Source: JASMHC01 sp964476515 (lineage in GTDB: Bacteria; Pseudomonadota; Alphaproteobacteria; Rhodobacterales; Rhodobacteraceae). Taken from it: 24,362 nucleotides of DNA. Location: positions 1 to 24,362 of the forward strand of contig CAYZAY010000032.1 in the NCBI GenBank assembly GCA_964476515.1, written 5' to 3'. A model generated the notes under the pieces. It saw nothing but the letters and a program-made list of their open reading frames with translations. It had not been told where the DNA came from and did not search any database. How positions within the stretch are numbered: the first letter of the stretch is position 1; every line of letters begins with the position of its first letter. This document shows, one piece after another, positions 1 through 8,019 of this stretch. The position numbers and the translations under genes are program-made.

Positions 1-128
1 AGGTGGCGAACCGCGTGATCTTTATGGACGCGGGTCAAATTGTGGAACAGAACGAGCCAGAAGAGTTCTTCAACAACCCACAGAACGAACGGACCAAGCT
101 GTTCCTCAGCCAGATCCTCGGACACTAA
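1..128 (+). CDS. Amino-acid ABC transporter ATP-binding protein, C-terminal 41 residues (partial)
   Basis: Only the 3' end is in the window; codons run from base 3 and end with TAA at 126-128. The translated tail contains RVIFMDAGQIVEQNEPEEFF and finishes KLFLSQILGH. This is the usual C-terminus of polar-amino-acid uptake ATPases of the GlnQ/AapP/BztD type: the D-loop/H-loop is already past, then a 'GQIVE..P..FF.NP...RTK.FLSQIL' tail. By family knowledge the protein energises periplasmic-binding-protein-dependent uptake of glutamate, glutamine or aspartate at the cytoplasmic face of the inner membrane. In Roseobacters such ATPases are commonly the last gene of a bzt/aap-type operon, which fits the terminator directly behind it. 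The exact substrate cannot be told from 41 residues. Confidence 0.8.
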   Translation, partial: VANRVIFMDAGQIVEQNEPEEFFNNPQNERTKLFLSQILGH

Positions 129-148
129 TTCTGTCGGAAAAAAACACA

Positions 149-178
149 GGGTGCGCAATCCTTGCGCACCCTTTTTTT
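149..178. terminator. Bidirectional Rho-independent terminator
   Basis: A perfect 10-bp stem (149-158 pairing with 162-171; arm GGGTGCGCAA) has a 3-nt loop and is followed by T7 at 172-178. On the other strand the A7 run at 138-144 supplies the U-tract. It therefore can end both the ABC-transporter operon from the left and the sixA transcript from the right. The sixA stop codon (177-179) overlaps the end of the T-run. Confidence 0.92.
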
Positions 179-671
179 ATGCGTCGGTCAATTCGCGCGG
201 GACAACAAAGTCCACAACCGTGCCTGACCCTGGCCGCACGTCTTCCCAATCATCAATCTCGAAATCGACGACCAGTGTTGCACCGGTTGGAAAGTCATCA
301 AACCGAGAGTGTTCGGGCGGCGAACCAACTATCTGGGACGCGAACCAAGCTATCCCCGGGTTATGTGCGACCATCAAAACGCAATCGCCCGTGGCTTTTT
401 TGAGCACTGCAAGCAACGTCGCAGCATCCGCAAGATACATTTCGCGCAAATAGGTTGCGTCTGCTTTTAGATCCAATCGAAACAGGGTTTCGTGGGTTCG
501 TTCAGCGGAAGAACACAGCGCCTGATCGGGGCGATAATCATTTAACCCAAGCCAATCTCGCAATGCATAAGCAGATTGGCGGCCCCGTTTGTTTAGCGGG
601 CGAACATGGTCATCTAGATTGTGCGACCAGTCAGATTTTGCGTGGCGCATCAGGATTAGGCGTTTTGTCAT
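177..671 (-). CDS. sixA: SixA-type phosphohistidine phosphatase (histidine phosphatase superfamily)
   Basis: 164 aa. The N-terminus has the histidine-phosphatase signature LILMRHAKSDW (catalytic His in RHA, about residue 10). A second conserved His lies in LMVAHNPGI (about residue 103), and CSSAERTHET supplies the conserved Arg. The length is typical of the compact SixA branch, which in E. coli removes phosphate from histidine phosphotransfer proteins (ArcB HPt, PtsO-type NPr). The Roseobacter target is unknown. The ATG overlaps the stop of the upstream 4Fe-4S gene by 4 nt (ATGA), so translation is probably coupled. It is the last gene of the minus-strand block, and its stop sits in the shared terminator. 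The family call is firm; the physiological substrate is inferred only. Confidence 0.85.
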   Translation of the reverse strand: MTKRLILMRHAKSDWSHNLDDHVRPLNKRGRQSAYALRDWLGLNDYRPDQALCSSAERTHETLFRLDLKADATYLREMYLADAATLLAVLKKATGDCVLMVAHNPGIAWFASQIVGSPPEHSRFDDFPTGATLVVDFEIDDWEDVRPGSGTVVDFVVPRELTDA

Positions 672-1297
672 TTGGGATGAAAGGCTTTCATGTGAAATTC
701 GGATTGTTCCGCAAGCCTGCCATAGCTTTGGCTAACAGGACAAGCACGACGAACCATGCAACCGCTATAACAGTCATATCCTGCCGTAGTTTCGATATGC
801 GCTTTACAGGCCGCGACATCGTAATTGCCTGATGCAAAGGCCATGACGGGGCACACAGTGATACAGGGACCCACGCAATAGCTGCAGGGGCTGCGGGTGG
901 TAAGGTTCGGAAGCTCTAATTGTTCGGTAAGCCTCAGCGCCCCTCGGAACGATAAAAACAGCCCCGCTTTGTCATGCACTAGCAAATGAACAGGAGACGA
1001 CCAACACCGCCCGCTATCAAGCGCCCACTGCAGGAAAGGCGGGTAGGGAGGCCCGTCCGAGGGGAAAATAGCCTCGGCTTTGAATTGGCCGGCCAACACC
1101 CCGATCACGCGCTTAGACCACCTGTCCAAAGGATCTTGGTCCCCGTCATCAAATTCTGAAGACGATGAAAAGTAGCTCCAAAACGCAGGCTCGTCAGGGC
1201 CGAGCAAAAGCAGCGTACCACCGTCTTGGGGGTGCAAAGCCCCAACGATCGTCAGGCCAGCGCTTTGTGCGGCCCCTTCAATTTCGGCGTAGTTCAT
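668..1297 (-). CDS. 4Fe-4S ferredoxin-like protein
   Basis: 209 aa, probably cytoplasmic. The C-terminal third carries two cysteine clusters: PCSYCVGPCITVCPV and CYSGCMVRRACPVS. The CxxCxxxC...CP pattern is that of a pair of 4Fe-4S centres, resembling the ferredoxin part of QueG-like and 'ferredoxin' proteins annotated in Rhodobacterales. The N-terminal about 125 residues show no motif I recognise and no membrane segment, so this is not a simple small ferredoxin. The start ATG overlaps the stop of the sterol-desaturase-family gene by 4 nt, and its own stop overlaps the sixA start by 4 nt. The three are therefore likely translated as a unit. A plausible role is electron transfer to a partner oxidoreductase, possibly the adjacent di-iron membrane enzyme, but this is inference from position only. 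Confidence 0.75.
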   Translation of the reverse strand: MNYAEIEGAAQSAGLTIVGALHPQDGGTLLLLGPDEPAFWSYFSSSSEFDDGDQDPLDRWSKRVIGVLAGQFKAEAIFPSDGPPYPPFLQWALDSGRCWSSPVHLLVHDKAGLFLSFRGALRLTEQLELPNLTTRSPCSYCVGPCITVCPVMAFASGNYDVAACKAHIETTAGYDCYSGCMVRRACPVSQSYGRLAEQSEFHMKAFHPK

Positions 1298-2088
1298 TTA
1301 CGGCGGAACGGAAGAAGCAGTGACCAGCCGATTTTACTCGGGCTGTCGTCCTGCCATTCAAGACCGATGGTCATCTCTTCGTGCCCCTTCTCTGGCTGCG
1401 CAATATAGGTGCCAAAGATACGGTCCCAAATCGAAAGGGCAAAGCCGTAATTGCTGTCATGCTCCTTTCGTTGATCCGAATGATGCACGCGGTGCATATC
1501 AGGGGTCACAAGGAACGTGCGGATCAAGCGATCCAGCCAGAGGGGGAGTTTCAAGTTTGAGTGGTTGAACATCGCGGTGCCATTCAGAAGCACCTCGAAG
1601 ATCAGGATCGCAACCGCCGATGGACCAAACAGATAGATCAGTCCGATTTTCAGCAGCATGGAAAATGCAATCTCAACCGGATGGAACCTGATAGCTGTTG
1701 TCACATCAAAATCGCGGTCCGCGTGATGTACTCGATGAAATCGCCAGAGAAGTGGGATTTTATGGGTGATCAAATGTTGAAGCCAAATCGCCAGATCAAA
1801 GATCAATACAGCCAGTAAGATTTCAAGAATAGATGGCCAAGCCAACAGGTTGAACACCCCCCAACCGTTTGCAGCCGCATCAAGCGCGGCACCAAGTGCC
1901 AGTAGGGGCAGCGCCATGGCCACAATCTGAAGCGTGCCTGTGTTCAGAAAGCTGATGAGCCAATTTGTGAACCAACGCCGTACACGGGTTTGCGTTCGTG
2001 CGCGCCTTGGCAGCAAGGTCTCTGCCAGCGCCAACAATACAAATAGCCCTAAAAAGACGCCGAGTCGTATGGGAGTTTCATATTCCAT
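1294..2088 (-). CDS. Sterol desaturase / fatty acid hydroxylase family membrane protein
   Basis: 264 aa integral membrane protein. Hydrophobic segments occur at about 7-25, 42-70, 80-105 and 145-170. The histidine boxes of the FA_hydroxylase superfamily are present: QHLITH (H-x3-H type), FHRVHHAD in the middle and HRVHHSD near residue 200. Together they hold the di-iron centre that hydroxylates or desaturates a lipid substrate using O2 and an electron donor. Bacterial members are broadly annotated and the substrate (fatty acid, ornithine lipid, hopanoid or carotenoid) cannot be read from sequence. No clear Shine-Dalgarno precedes the ATG at 2088. The gene lies 42 nt downstream of argB and overlaps the ferredoxin-like gene, so it probably belongs to the same transcript. 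Family call good, substrate unknown. Confidence 0.82.
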   Translation of the reverse strand: MEYETPIRLGVFLGLFVLLALAETLLPRRARTQTRVRRWFTNWLISFLNTGTLQIVAMALPLLALGAALDAAANGWGVFNLLAWPSILEILLAVLIFDLAIWLQHLITHKIPLLWRFHRVHHADRDFDVTTAIRFHPVEIAFSMLLKIGLIYLFGPSAVAILIFEVLLNGTAMFNHSNLKLPLWLDRLIRTFLVTPDMHRVHHSDQRKEHDSNYGFALSIWDRIFGTYIAQPEKGHEEMTIGLEWQDDSPSKIGWSLLLPFRRK

Positions 2089-2130
2089 GCAGCGAATGTA
2101 ATCCGCAACCAGCTGCAGAACAAGCCCGTT

Positions 2131-2991
2131 TTATCCGCGAATAAGCGAACCCGCGCCATGTTCGGTATAAAGCTCAAGCAAACAGGCATTAGGTGCACGC
2201 CCATCGAGAATAACGACGGCACGCACGCCATTCCCCAACGCATCGAGCGCCGTTTCGGTTTTTGGGATCATACCGCCAGCAATTGTACCGTCCGCGATCA
2301 TGTCGCGAATTTGATCAGCCTTGAGCTCAGTAACAACATCGCCCTTAGCATTTTTTACGCCCGGAACGTCGGTCAAAAGCAGCAAGCGATCTGCGTTCAG
2401 AGCACCTGCAATTGCACCGGCCATCGTGTCGCCGTTGATGTTGAAGGTCTCACCTTCACGGCCAGCGCCCAAAGGCGCAATCACCGGTATGGTGTTGTTA
2501 TCAAACAGGTTATTCAGAACGCTCGGGTCGATGTCTTTCGGCGTGCCGACATACCCTAAGTCCGGATTTGTTTGGTCACAGATCACCAGATTTGCATCTT
2601 TCCCAGACAAGCCAACGGCCTTGCCGCCTTGGGAATTTATAGCCTGAACGATCCGTTTGTTCACGCGGCCGGACAGTACCATTTCAACAACTTCAACGGT
2701 CGCTTCATCCGTCACACGCTTGCCGTTCACGAATTCCGACTGAATATCGAGCTTGTCCAACATCGCGTTGATCATCGGCCCGCCACCATGGACGACCACC
2801 GGATTGACGCCGACCATCTGCATAAGCACCACATCGCGGGCAAACATTTCCATGCCTTCGTCGCTGCCCATGGCGTGACCGCCAAGCTTAATGACAACGA
2901 TCGAATTGTCGTAGCGCTGTAGGTAGGGAAGGGCCTCGGATAGGGTCCGGGCGGTGGCGATCCAGTCGCGGTTCATGGTTTGCTTCTTCAT
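2131..2991 (-). CDS. argB: Acetylglutamate kinase
   Basis: 286 aa, the normal length for ArgB. It phosphorylates N-acetyl-L-glutamate with ATP, the second step of arginine biosynthesis, in the cytoplasm. Visible motifs of the amino-acid kinase fold: IVVIKLGGHAMG near residue 33 (nucleotide/substrate glycine-rich loop), VVVHGGGPMI around residue 65, FNINGDTMAGAIAGAL around 190 and GGMIPKTETAL near 240 (phosphate-binding lysine). A GAGG Shine-Dalgarno sits 7 nt before the ATG at 2991; a second ATG five codons downstream (MNRDW) is a possible alternative start. The gene follows engB after a 118-nt gap that contains a hairpin and a promoter-like sequence, so it may have its own promoter while also being reached by read-through. 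Confidence 0.95.
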   Translation of the reverse strand: MKKQTMNRDWIATARTLSEALPYLQRYDNSIVVIKLGGHAMGSDEGMEMFARDVVLMQMVGVNPVVVHGGGPMINAMLDKLDIQSEFVNGKRVTDEATVEVVEMVLSGRVNKRIVQAINSQGGKAVGLSGKDANLVICDQTNPDLGYVGTPKDIDPSVLNNLFDNNTIPVIAPLGAGREGETFNINGDTMAGAIAGALNADRLLLLTDVPGVKNAKGDVVTELKADQIRDMIADGTIAGGMIPKTETALDALGNGVRAVVILDGRAPNACLLELYTEHGAGSLIRG

Positions 2992-3015
2992 CTTTGATCC
3001 TCGGGCTTGGCGAGG

Positions 3016-3044
3016 GTTATCTTAAATGGTGCGCTATCGCGCAA
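3016..3044 (-). promoter_or_regulatory. Candidate sigma-70-type promoter for argB
   Basis: Read on the minus strand, TTGCGC (3039-3044) is followed by exactly 17 nt and then GATAAC (3016-3021). This would place the transcription start near 3009, with a leader of about 18 nt containing the argB ribosome site. The -35 also forms part of a TGCGC-TATC-GCGCA inverted repeat (3030-3043). The matches to consensus are partial, so this is a suggestion. Confidence 0.35.
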
Positions 3045-3067
3045 GACTATTCATGATCCCCATCCTG

Positions 3068-3088
3068 TCCTTCCCCGTCGGGGAAGGA
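3068..3088. repeat. Perfect 9-bp inverted repeat between engB and argB
   Basis: Arms TCCTTCCCC (3068-3076) and GGGGAAGGA (3080-3088) are separated by GTC. The structure lies 22 nt beyond the engB stop. No T-tract follows on either strand, so it is not a canonical intrinsic terminator. It could act as an RNA-stabilising or processing hairpin or a weak terminator that lowers read-through into argB. Confidence 0.6.
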
Positions 3089-3109
3089 AGATCACTGTGA
3101 TTGACCCTG

Positions 3110-3763
3110 TTAAACGAGCGTCGCGATTATGGCGCGAAGGGTTGCGATACCGTCACCCTTTTCGCTGGATGTCAGAACCATTTCAGGGAATGCAGCAGGG
3201 TGTTTGGCAAGCTTTTCACGCACCTGCGCCAACACATTTTCGCGGTCTTTTTCCTTAACCTTATCGGTTTTGGTCAACACGGCCTGAAACGTAACAGCAG
3301 AACTGTCGAGCAAGCTCATGATCTCTTCGTCGACTGCCTTCACGCCATGACGCGCATCTATCAAAACGAATACCCGTCGCAGCGATTGGCGACCCGAGAG
3401 GTATTGTTTTAGAAGCCGCTGCCATTTTTCGACGACAGCAAGTGGCGCGTTCGCAAAGCCGTAGCCGGGCAAATCGACAAGATAGTGGTCTTCACCAGCT
3501 GTGAAAAAATTGATTTCCTGTGTGCGCCCCGGTGTGTTGGACGCCCTAGCCAGACCCTTGCGACCTGTCAGTGCGTTGATAAGGCTGGATTTTCCGACGT
3601 TTGAGCGGCCAGCAAAACATACCTCCATCCGGTCGGCGGGGGGCAGGCCCGACATGGCAACAACACCTTTGAGAAATTCGGTTTCTCCGGCGAACAAAAG
3701 ACGGCCCTTTTCAGATGAAAAATCATCAGGGGCTTTGACGATAGGAAAGGCCAACTGCATCAT
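3110..3763 (-). CDS. engB: Ribosome biogenesis GTP-binding protein EngB/YihA/YsxC
   Basis: 217 aa, typical length. It is a TRAFAC-class GTPase needed for assembly of the 50S subunit. G-motifs are in order: G1 GRSNVGKSS (about residue 52), the switch-I threonine in NTPGRTQ, G3 DLPGYGFA (about 97), G4 TKTD (about 164) and G5-like SSEKGDG near the C-terminus. The ATG is duplicated (ATGATG at 3763 and 3760) and preceded by GAGG at a good distance. The start overlaps the stop of the upstream MOSC gene by 4 nt, so the two are translationally coupled. yidC, MOSC, engB and argB in this order is a conserved arrangement in Rhodobacterales as I recall it. Confidence 0.95.
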   Translation of the reverse strand: MMQLAFPIVKAPDDFSSEKGRLLFAGETEFLKGVVAMSGLPPADRMEVCFAGRSNVGKSSLINALTGRKGLARASNTPGRTQEINFFTAGEDHYLVDLPGYGFANAPLAVVEKWQRLLKQYLSGRQSLRRVFVLIDARHGVKAVDEEIMSLLDSSAVTFQAVLTKTDKVKEKDRENVLAQVREKLAKHPAAFPEMVLTSSEKGDGIATLRAIIATLV

Positions 3764-4512
3764 AGCACCTCGACTTGGTCGCCTTGCTGAACAAGGCCGG
3801 ATTTCAGAACCACAGCATAGACCCCACAGTCTTGATGGCCAAACCCGTCACGTAGGGCGCCCAAGGTGTCGGCATCTTTTTCACCCGTTTCTGGGTTCGC
3901 TGTGGTCGCGTTACAGCGACGAATAGGTTCCATCACTTCCAATTCGGCACCACCCATCCGGATCCGCTTCCCGACCCAGTCGGTTTCTTGCCACGGTTCC
4001 AGACCGTTCAACAGGAAGTTGCCGCGCCAGCGCAACGGACTGAGGTCCTGATCTAGCTGACGTTCGACCGCGCGATGGGTTGCAAGATTTATCAAGGATA
4101 TCGATGGGTAATCGGTATCCGTCATCGCTGATGCCGCGCGGACCAGCCGCGCAGGCAGGTAGCGATTTCCGTTTGAAATTGGCATCACCCATTGGATGAA
4201 TTCGCATGCACGGTCACTGTCATCAGGGTCGAACGTGATGTCTATCCTGTCGGGGTGGCTAAGCGTGAGCGACCTATAAGCAGGGTCCGTCACGCATTGG
4301 ATCGCCTGAAGGCGGGGGGACTTGGACCCGATGGAAAACTCGTGGCACGGTTGCCAGCGCGGACGATCTTCGTCGAAACAGGATCGTTCGTGCGCAACTG
4401 CCCAGCGGCGATCCCACGGAAGGCATTTGCCTTCCGTCAGTTCAACCTGATCCAGACGCTCATGACCGTGGGACTTGATCGGGTGTCGCCATATCTGTGC
4501 GACGTCACCCAT
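3760..4512 (-). CDS. MOSC domain-containing protein
   Basis: 250 aa. The N-terminus MGDVAQIWRHPIKSHGHE is the MOSC N-terminal beta-barrel start ('...I.RYPIKS..GE'). The C-terminal MOSC core has the conserved cysteine in RRCNATTANPETGEKD (about residue 200) and a final LKSGLVQQGDQVEVL. MOSC proteins bind a molybdenum cofactor or carry sulfur; the cysteine is the expected ligand or sulfur acceptor. Stand-alone bacterial members include YcbX and YiiM, which reduce N-hydroxylated compounds with a redox partner, but this protein cannot be assigned that activity from sequence. Its ATG shares one base with the TAA of yidC (TAATG), and its stop overlaps engB. Confidence 0.85.
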   Translation of the reverse strand: MGDVAQIWRHPIKSHGHERLDQVELTEGKCLPWDRRWAVAHERSCFDEDRPRWQPCHEFSIGSKSPRLQAIQCVTDPAYRSLTLSHPDRIDITFDPDDSDRACEFIQWVMPISNGNRYLPARLVRAASAMTDTDYPSISLINLATHRAVERQLDQDLSPLRWRGNFLLNGLEPWQETDWVGKRIRMGGAELEVMEPIRRCNATTANPETGEKDADTLGALRDGFGHQDCGVYAVVLKSGLVQQGDQVEVL

Positions 4513-6350
4513 TACTTATCGTCCGATTTAGGCTTCTTTTTAAAGCTCGTTAGCACGTTTCCAAGCACATCCGGCTTATAGCCGTGACTGCGCATGATCA
4601 GATACTGCTGCGTAAAGGTAATCATATTGTTGGCGATCCAGTAGATAACCAGACCCGACGCAAAGCTACCGAGCATGAACATGAAAACCCATGGCATCCA
4701 AGCAAAAATCATCTGCTGGGTCGGGTCTGTTGGGGCCGGATTAAGTTTTTGCTGTAGCCACATCGAGATGCCCAGAAGGATCGGCAAAGCGCCAAGGCTG
4801 ACAATAAAGAAGATCGAACCGGGTTCTGGCGTTGCATTTGGCAACAGACCGAAAAGGTTAAGGATCGAGGTCGGATCAGGTGCTGAAAGGTCTTTGATCC
4901 AGCCGATCCAAGGCGCGTGACGCAGTTCGAGCGTGACGAAAATCACCTTGTAGAGCGAGAAGAAGATCGGAATTTGCAAGAGGATCGGCAAACAGCCAGA
5001 GGCCGGAGAAACCTTTTCCTTCTTATAGATTTCCATCGTTGCTTGCTGCATTTTCTGGCGGTCGTCGCCAAACTTTTCCTTCAGCTCGGCCATTTGCGGC
5101 TGAAGTTCACGCATTTTGGCCATCGAAGCGTAGGATTTGTAAGCCAGCGGGAACAAGACCGCTTTGATCAAAAGCGTCAAAGCGATGATCGACCAGCCCA
5201 TTGATCCGGCAAGACCCATGCCGGTGAATGTGCCGTTGATCCAATGCAGAACCGCGAAAATCGGTTTGGTCAGGAAGAAGAACCAACCCCAGTCAATGCT
5301 ATCGAGGAAACCATCGATGCCGGAAGCTTCATAACCGCGGATCGTTTCCCATTCTTTAGCACCCGCAAATAGTTGCGAACTGACTTGCGCGAACTGACCT
5401 GTACCAACAGTGATAGGCAAACCAACGGCTTCGGTTTGGAAGATGCCGTGGCTTGCGAAGTATTTCGCGACCGAGCGGAAGCCTTGGGTTTGGTCGGGGA
5501 TCAGCGTGGTCATCCAGAAGTGGTCGGTGAAACCGATCCATCCATTTTCAGCGACTTCAATGCGATCTGCGGTGGTTCCTTCGCGCTCGTCAAAGTCGAA
5601 GTCTTCCATTTTGCCGTACTTCACTTCCTGAAGCTCGCCATCAGACATGCGGACAAGCCCTTCGTGGAGGATGAAGAAGTTTTTCAGATCATCTGGTTCG
5701 CCGTGGCGACGGATCAATCCATAGGGGCGAAGAGTAATCGACGCGTCAGATGTGTTTTCTACGCTTTGGGCAACCGAGAACATATAGTTTTCGTCGACCG
5801 AAATCATACGGCGGAAGATCTGGCCATTGCCGTTGTCCCAACGCAGGGTCACAGCATCGCTTGCGGTCAAAACAGATCCGCTTTCAATATTCCAAGGAGT
5901 GTCAGGACCAGGTACTTGATCGGCGTTAAGACCGTCCGCTGCGGCCCATCCGTAAAGTGCGTAATATGCGTTGTCGCTTCCCATCGGCGATAGGAACGTG
6001 ACGATATCAGCATTTTCGTCGAGAGTTTCGCGATAGTCCTTTAGGCGCAGGTCATCGATACGGCCACCGGTGAGAGAGATTGAACCTTCGATACGGTCGG
6101 TTTCAATTGTCAGGCGCGGTGCTTCGATCTGTTCGGTAGATTCAGTCGGCGCTGCAACTTGGCCGGAATCCGATGTGATCGAAGGAAGAGAAACCTCTCC
6201 GGTTGCTGCGTCGGTCACACTTTGGCTGACCTCGGTAGCATCTGCCGTGACGGTGTCATCCACGGGGGGCGGAAACAGCAAAAACCATACTAGGATTACT
6301 GCAAAGCTTAACGCTGTTGCGAGGATGAGGTTCTTATTATTCTCGTCCAT
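4512..6350 (-). CDS. yidC: Membrane protein insertase YidC
   Basis: 612 aa from the preferred ATG at 6350 (MDENNKNLIL), which matches the usual alphaproteobacterial start. A GTG 12 nt upstream (6362) would add four residues but has no ribosome site. YidC inserts inner-membrane proteins with or without SecYEG. Visible parts: an N-terminal membrane anchor with a Pro-rich exit (LLFPPP), a large periplasmic P1 domain (about 50-350), and the conserved five-helix insertase core in the last 260 residues. The core includes the cytoplasmic hairpin rich in K/M/E (MRELQPQMAELKEKFGDDRQ), the signature SGCLPILLQIPIFFSLYKV and the final helices ending IYWIANNMITFTQQY. The C-terminus is basic (KKKPKSDDK). 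The downstream MOSC gene is coupled through a 1-nt overlap. Confidence 0.96.
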   Translation of the reverse strand: MDENNKNLILATALSFAVILVWFLLFPPPVDDTVTADATEVSQSVTDAATGEVSLPSITSDSGQVAAPTESTEQIEAPRLTIETDRIEGSISLTGGRIDDLRLKDYRETLDENADIVTFLSPMGSDNAYYALYGWAAADGLNADQVPGPDTPWNIESGSVLTASDAVTLRWDNGNGQIFRRMISVDENYMFSVAQSVENTSDASITLRPYGLIRRHGEPDDLKNFFILHEGLVRMSDGELQEVKYGKMEDFDFDEREGTTADRIEVAENGWIGFTDHFWMTTLIPDQTQGFRSVAKYFASHGIFQTEAVGLPITVGTGQFAQVSSQLFAGAKEWETIRGYEASGIDGFLDSIDWGWFFFLTKPIFAVLHWINGTFTGMGLAGSMGWSIIALTLLIKAVLFPLAYKSYASMAKMRELQPQMAELKEKFGDDRQKMQQATMEIYKKEKVSPASGCLPILLQIPIFFSLYKVIFVTLELRHAPWIGWIKDLSAPDPTSILNLFGLLPNATPEPGSIFFIVSLGALPILLGISMWLQQKLNPAPTDPTQQMIFAWMPWVFMFMLGSFASGLVIYWIANNMITFTQQYLIMRSHGYKPDVLGNVLTSFKKKPKSDDK

Positions 6351-6369
6351 TGGGACCGCCACCTATCGA

Positions 6370-6398
6370 GTAGAATTCTGCGTGGTTCAACAGGTCAA
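6370..6398 (-). promoter_or_regulatory. Candidate promoter for yidC
   Basis: On the minus strand TTGACC (6393-6398) is followed by 17 nt and TTCTAC (6370-6375), giving a start near 6363. That start would put the upstream GTG at the very 5' end of the RNA and so favours the ATG at 6350. A second TTGACC copy lies at 6408-6413. The -10 match is weak. Confidence 0.35.
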
Positions 6399-6449
6399 CT
6401 ATGGAAAGGTCAAGGGGTTTTCAACCTAACAACCCCAATGGCGCGGAGT

Positions 6450-7958
6450 TCACCCCGCGTTACGGCGGATTTCGGGTGTTTTGGCGAGTTTTGAGCGATA
6501 ATGCACAATCCAGTCTGCCGTTTTCTCAAGCGGCAAGGGGCGCGAGATCGCAAAACCCTGAATATATGTACATCCCAATTGGGAAGCGCGGGCATGTTCA
6601 CCGATGGTTTCGACTCCTTCTGCCACGGTTTCAAGATCCAAACGTTCAGCCATGGTCAAAATGGCCTCAACCATTTTCTGCTGTTCCTTGTCTTCGTGAA
6701 GGCGGGTGATGAAGCTGCGGTCTATTTTAAGACGGTTGACGGATAGTCGACGGATCGCGGTGATCGAGGTTGGGCCTGTGCCAAAGTCATCTAGATCTAT
6801 TTGGCATCCGATCTTGGATAGTTTCGCCAGATTTCGCGTCACCACATCACTTGCACCCGTGGCAACCACATCTTCGAGGATTTCAAAACAAATTCGATCG
6901 GCGCGGACATCAAACCTATCGAGCGCCCATTTCGTTTTTTCGGGAAAGCTTGGGTCACTCAACTCGGCTTGGGACAGGTTGATGCTGACAGTTGGTACGC
7001 CACCCGCTTCTTCATCCCAGTATTTGAGAGCATGAAGCGCTTCATGCAACATTACCTCTGCCAACCTTGGTAATAGCCCAGCGCGTTCAATCGCCGGTAG
7101 GAAATCCGCGGGTGGTATCGTGCCTTTTTCGGGGTGTTCCCAGCGTGCCAATGCCTCAAAACCGGTCACTTCGCCTGTGTCGGACGACACCTGCGGCTGA
7201 AACCATGCACGCACCTGACCGGTTTCCAGCGCCTCGTCTACTTCATCAGCGATTTTGCCTTGGGATAACTGGCGGGATTTCATCGCTTCGGTATAGGCTC
7301 GGATCGAGCTACCGCCCTGTGCGCGCGCTTCTTCAACGGCAACTTCGGCTGCTTGCAACATGCTTTTGCCGGTGCCTTCCGGACAAGTGGAATTTAGGCA
7401 AAATCCGCAGGATGCGCTTAGGTACAGTGCGGTTTCATCCAAGTGCATTGGTGCTTCGATGGCGTCTTGCAATCGTCCAGACAGTTGTATTGCCGATTCC
7501 AGATCACAACGTGACGTAGGTTCCAGAGCGACGGCGAACCGGTTGTCCGATATGCGAAAGACCTGATCCCCCGTTCGCAGCCTAGCCAGTAATCTAAGCG
7601 GCACTTGGCCCATCAATTCGTCAACACCCGCAGAGCCGTGACGTGAAATCAAAGTTTCCAGTGAATCGACGCTCAGGACAAAGCATGCAGATTTTCGACC
7701 CAAAGAAAGACACTCCATTTGGACCCTGTTCAACCGTTCGGTCGCAGCTTGAAGAGGAGTTTCAGGGGGCGGATAGCGCACTTCGCGTCGCGGGGCCGCA
7801 AATGCGTACATCACAATGGGCGCGCCCAAGGCCACGCCGAGCAGCGTTTTTTCACCGCCAAGCCAATAGGCCCCTAATGCGATGGCTGGCAAAAACGCAC
7901 CAACCTGAGGGAATCCGAAGATTTGACGAATGGTAGCGGGAATATCAAAACGTGGCAT
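6450..7958 (-). CDS. Cyclic-di-GMP phosphodiesterase (EAL) with degenerate GGDEF domain and N-terminal membrane segments
   Basis: 502 aa. The N-terminus has two short hydrophobic stretches (about 16-33 and 38-54) that probably anchor it in the membrane. A GGDEF-like domain follows (about 85-230), but the signature position reads ISDNRF instead of GG[DE]EF, so it should not make c-di-GMP. The EAL domain (about 240-490) keeps its catalytic set: FEALARW (EAL), SINLSQ (Asn), CFEILE (Glu), DLDDFGTG (two Asp), LKIDRSF (Lys), ETVAEGVET (Glu) and the loop-closing YIQGFAISRPLP. The expected activity is hydrolysis of c-di-GMP to pGpG, with the GGDEF part perhaps a GTP-binding regulator. It lies between ttcA and yidC on the same strand, 61 nt behind ttcA, with a 99-nt gap before yidC. 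Confidence 0.9.
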   Translation of the reverse strand: MPRFDIPATIRQIFGFPQVGAFLPAIALGAYWLGGEKTLLGVALGAPIVMYAFAAPRREVRYPPPETPLQAATERLNRVQMECLSLGRKSACFVLSVDSLETLISRHGSAGVDELMGQVPLRLLARLRTGDQVFRISDNRFAVALEPTSRCDLESAIQLSGRLQDAIEAPMHLDETALYLSASCGFCLNSTCPEGTGKSMLQAAEVAVEEARAQGGSSIRAYTEAMKSRQLSQGKIADEVDEALETGQVRAWFQPQVSSDTGEVTGFEALARWEHPEKGTIPPADFLPAIERAGLLPRLAEVMLHEALHALKYWDEEAGGVPTVSINLSQAELSDPSFPEKTKWALDRFDVRADRICFEILEDVVATGASDVVTRNLAKLSKIGCQIDLDDFGTGPTSITAIRRLSVNRLKIDRSFITRLHEDKEQQKMVEAILTMAERLDLETVAEGVETIGEHARASQLGCTYIQGFAISRPLPLEKTADWIVHYRSKLAKTPEIRRNAG

Positions 7959-8019
7959 CGGCGACTCGGTCTATGAGAACAAAACAAGACCATCCTAGGG
8001 GCCGATTATGAGCAGTTTA

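Noticed and set aside
2158..2922. Plus-strand frames opposite argB
   Set aside because: Antisense shadows of a conserved, fully motif-supported gene.
5373..5993. 206-codon plus-strand frame opposite yidC
   Set aside because: Low-complexity antisense translation without start signals or recognisable motifs.
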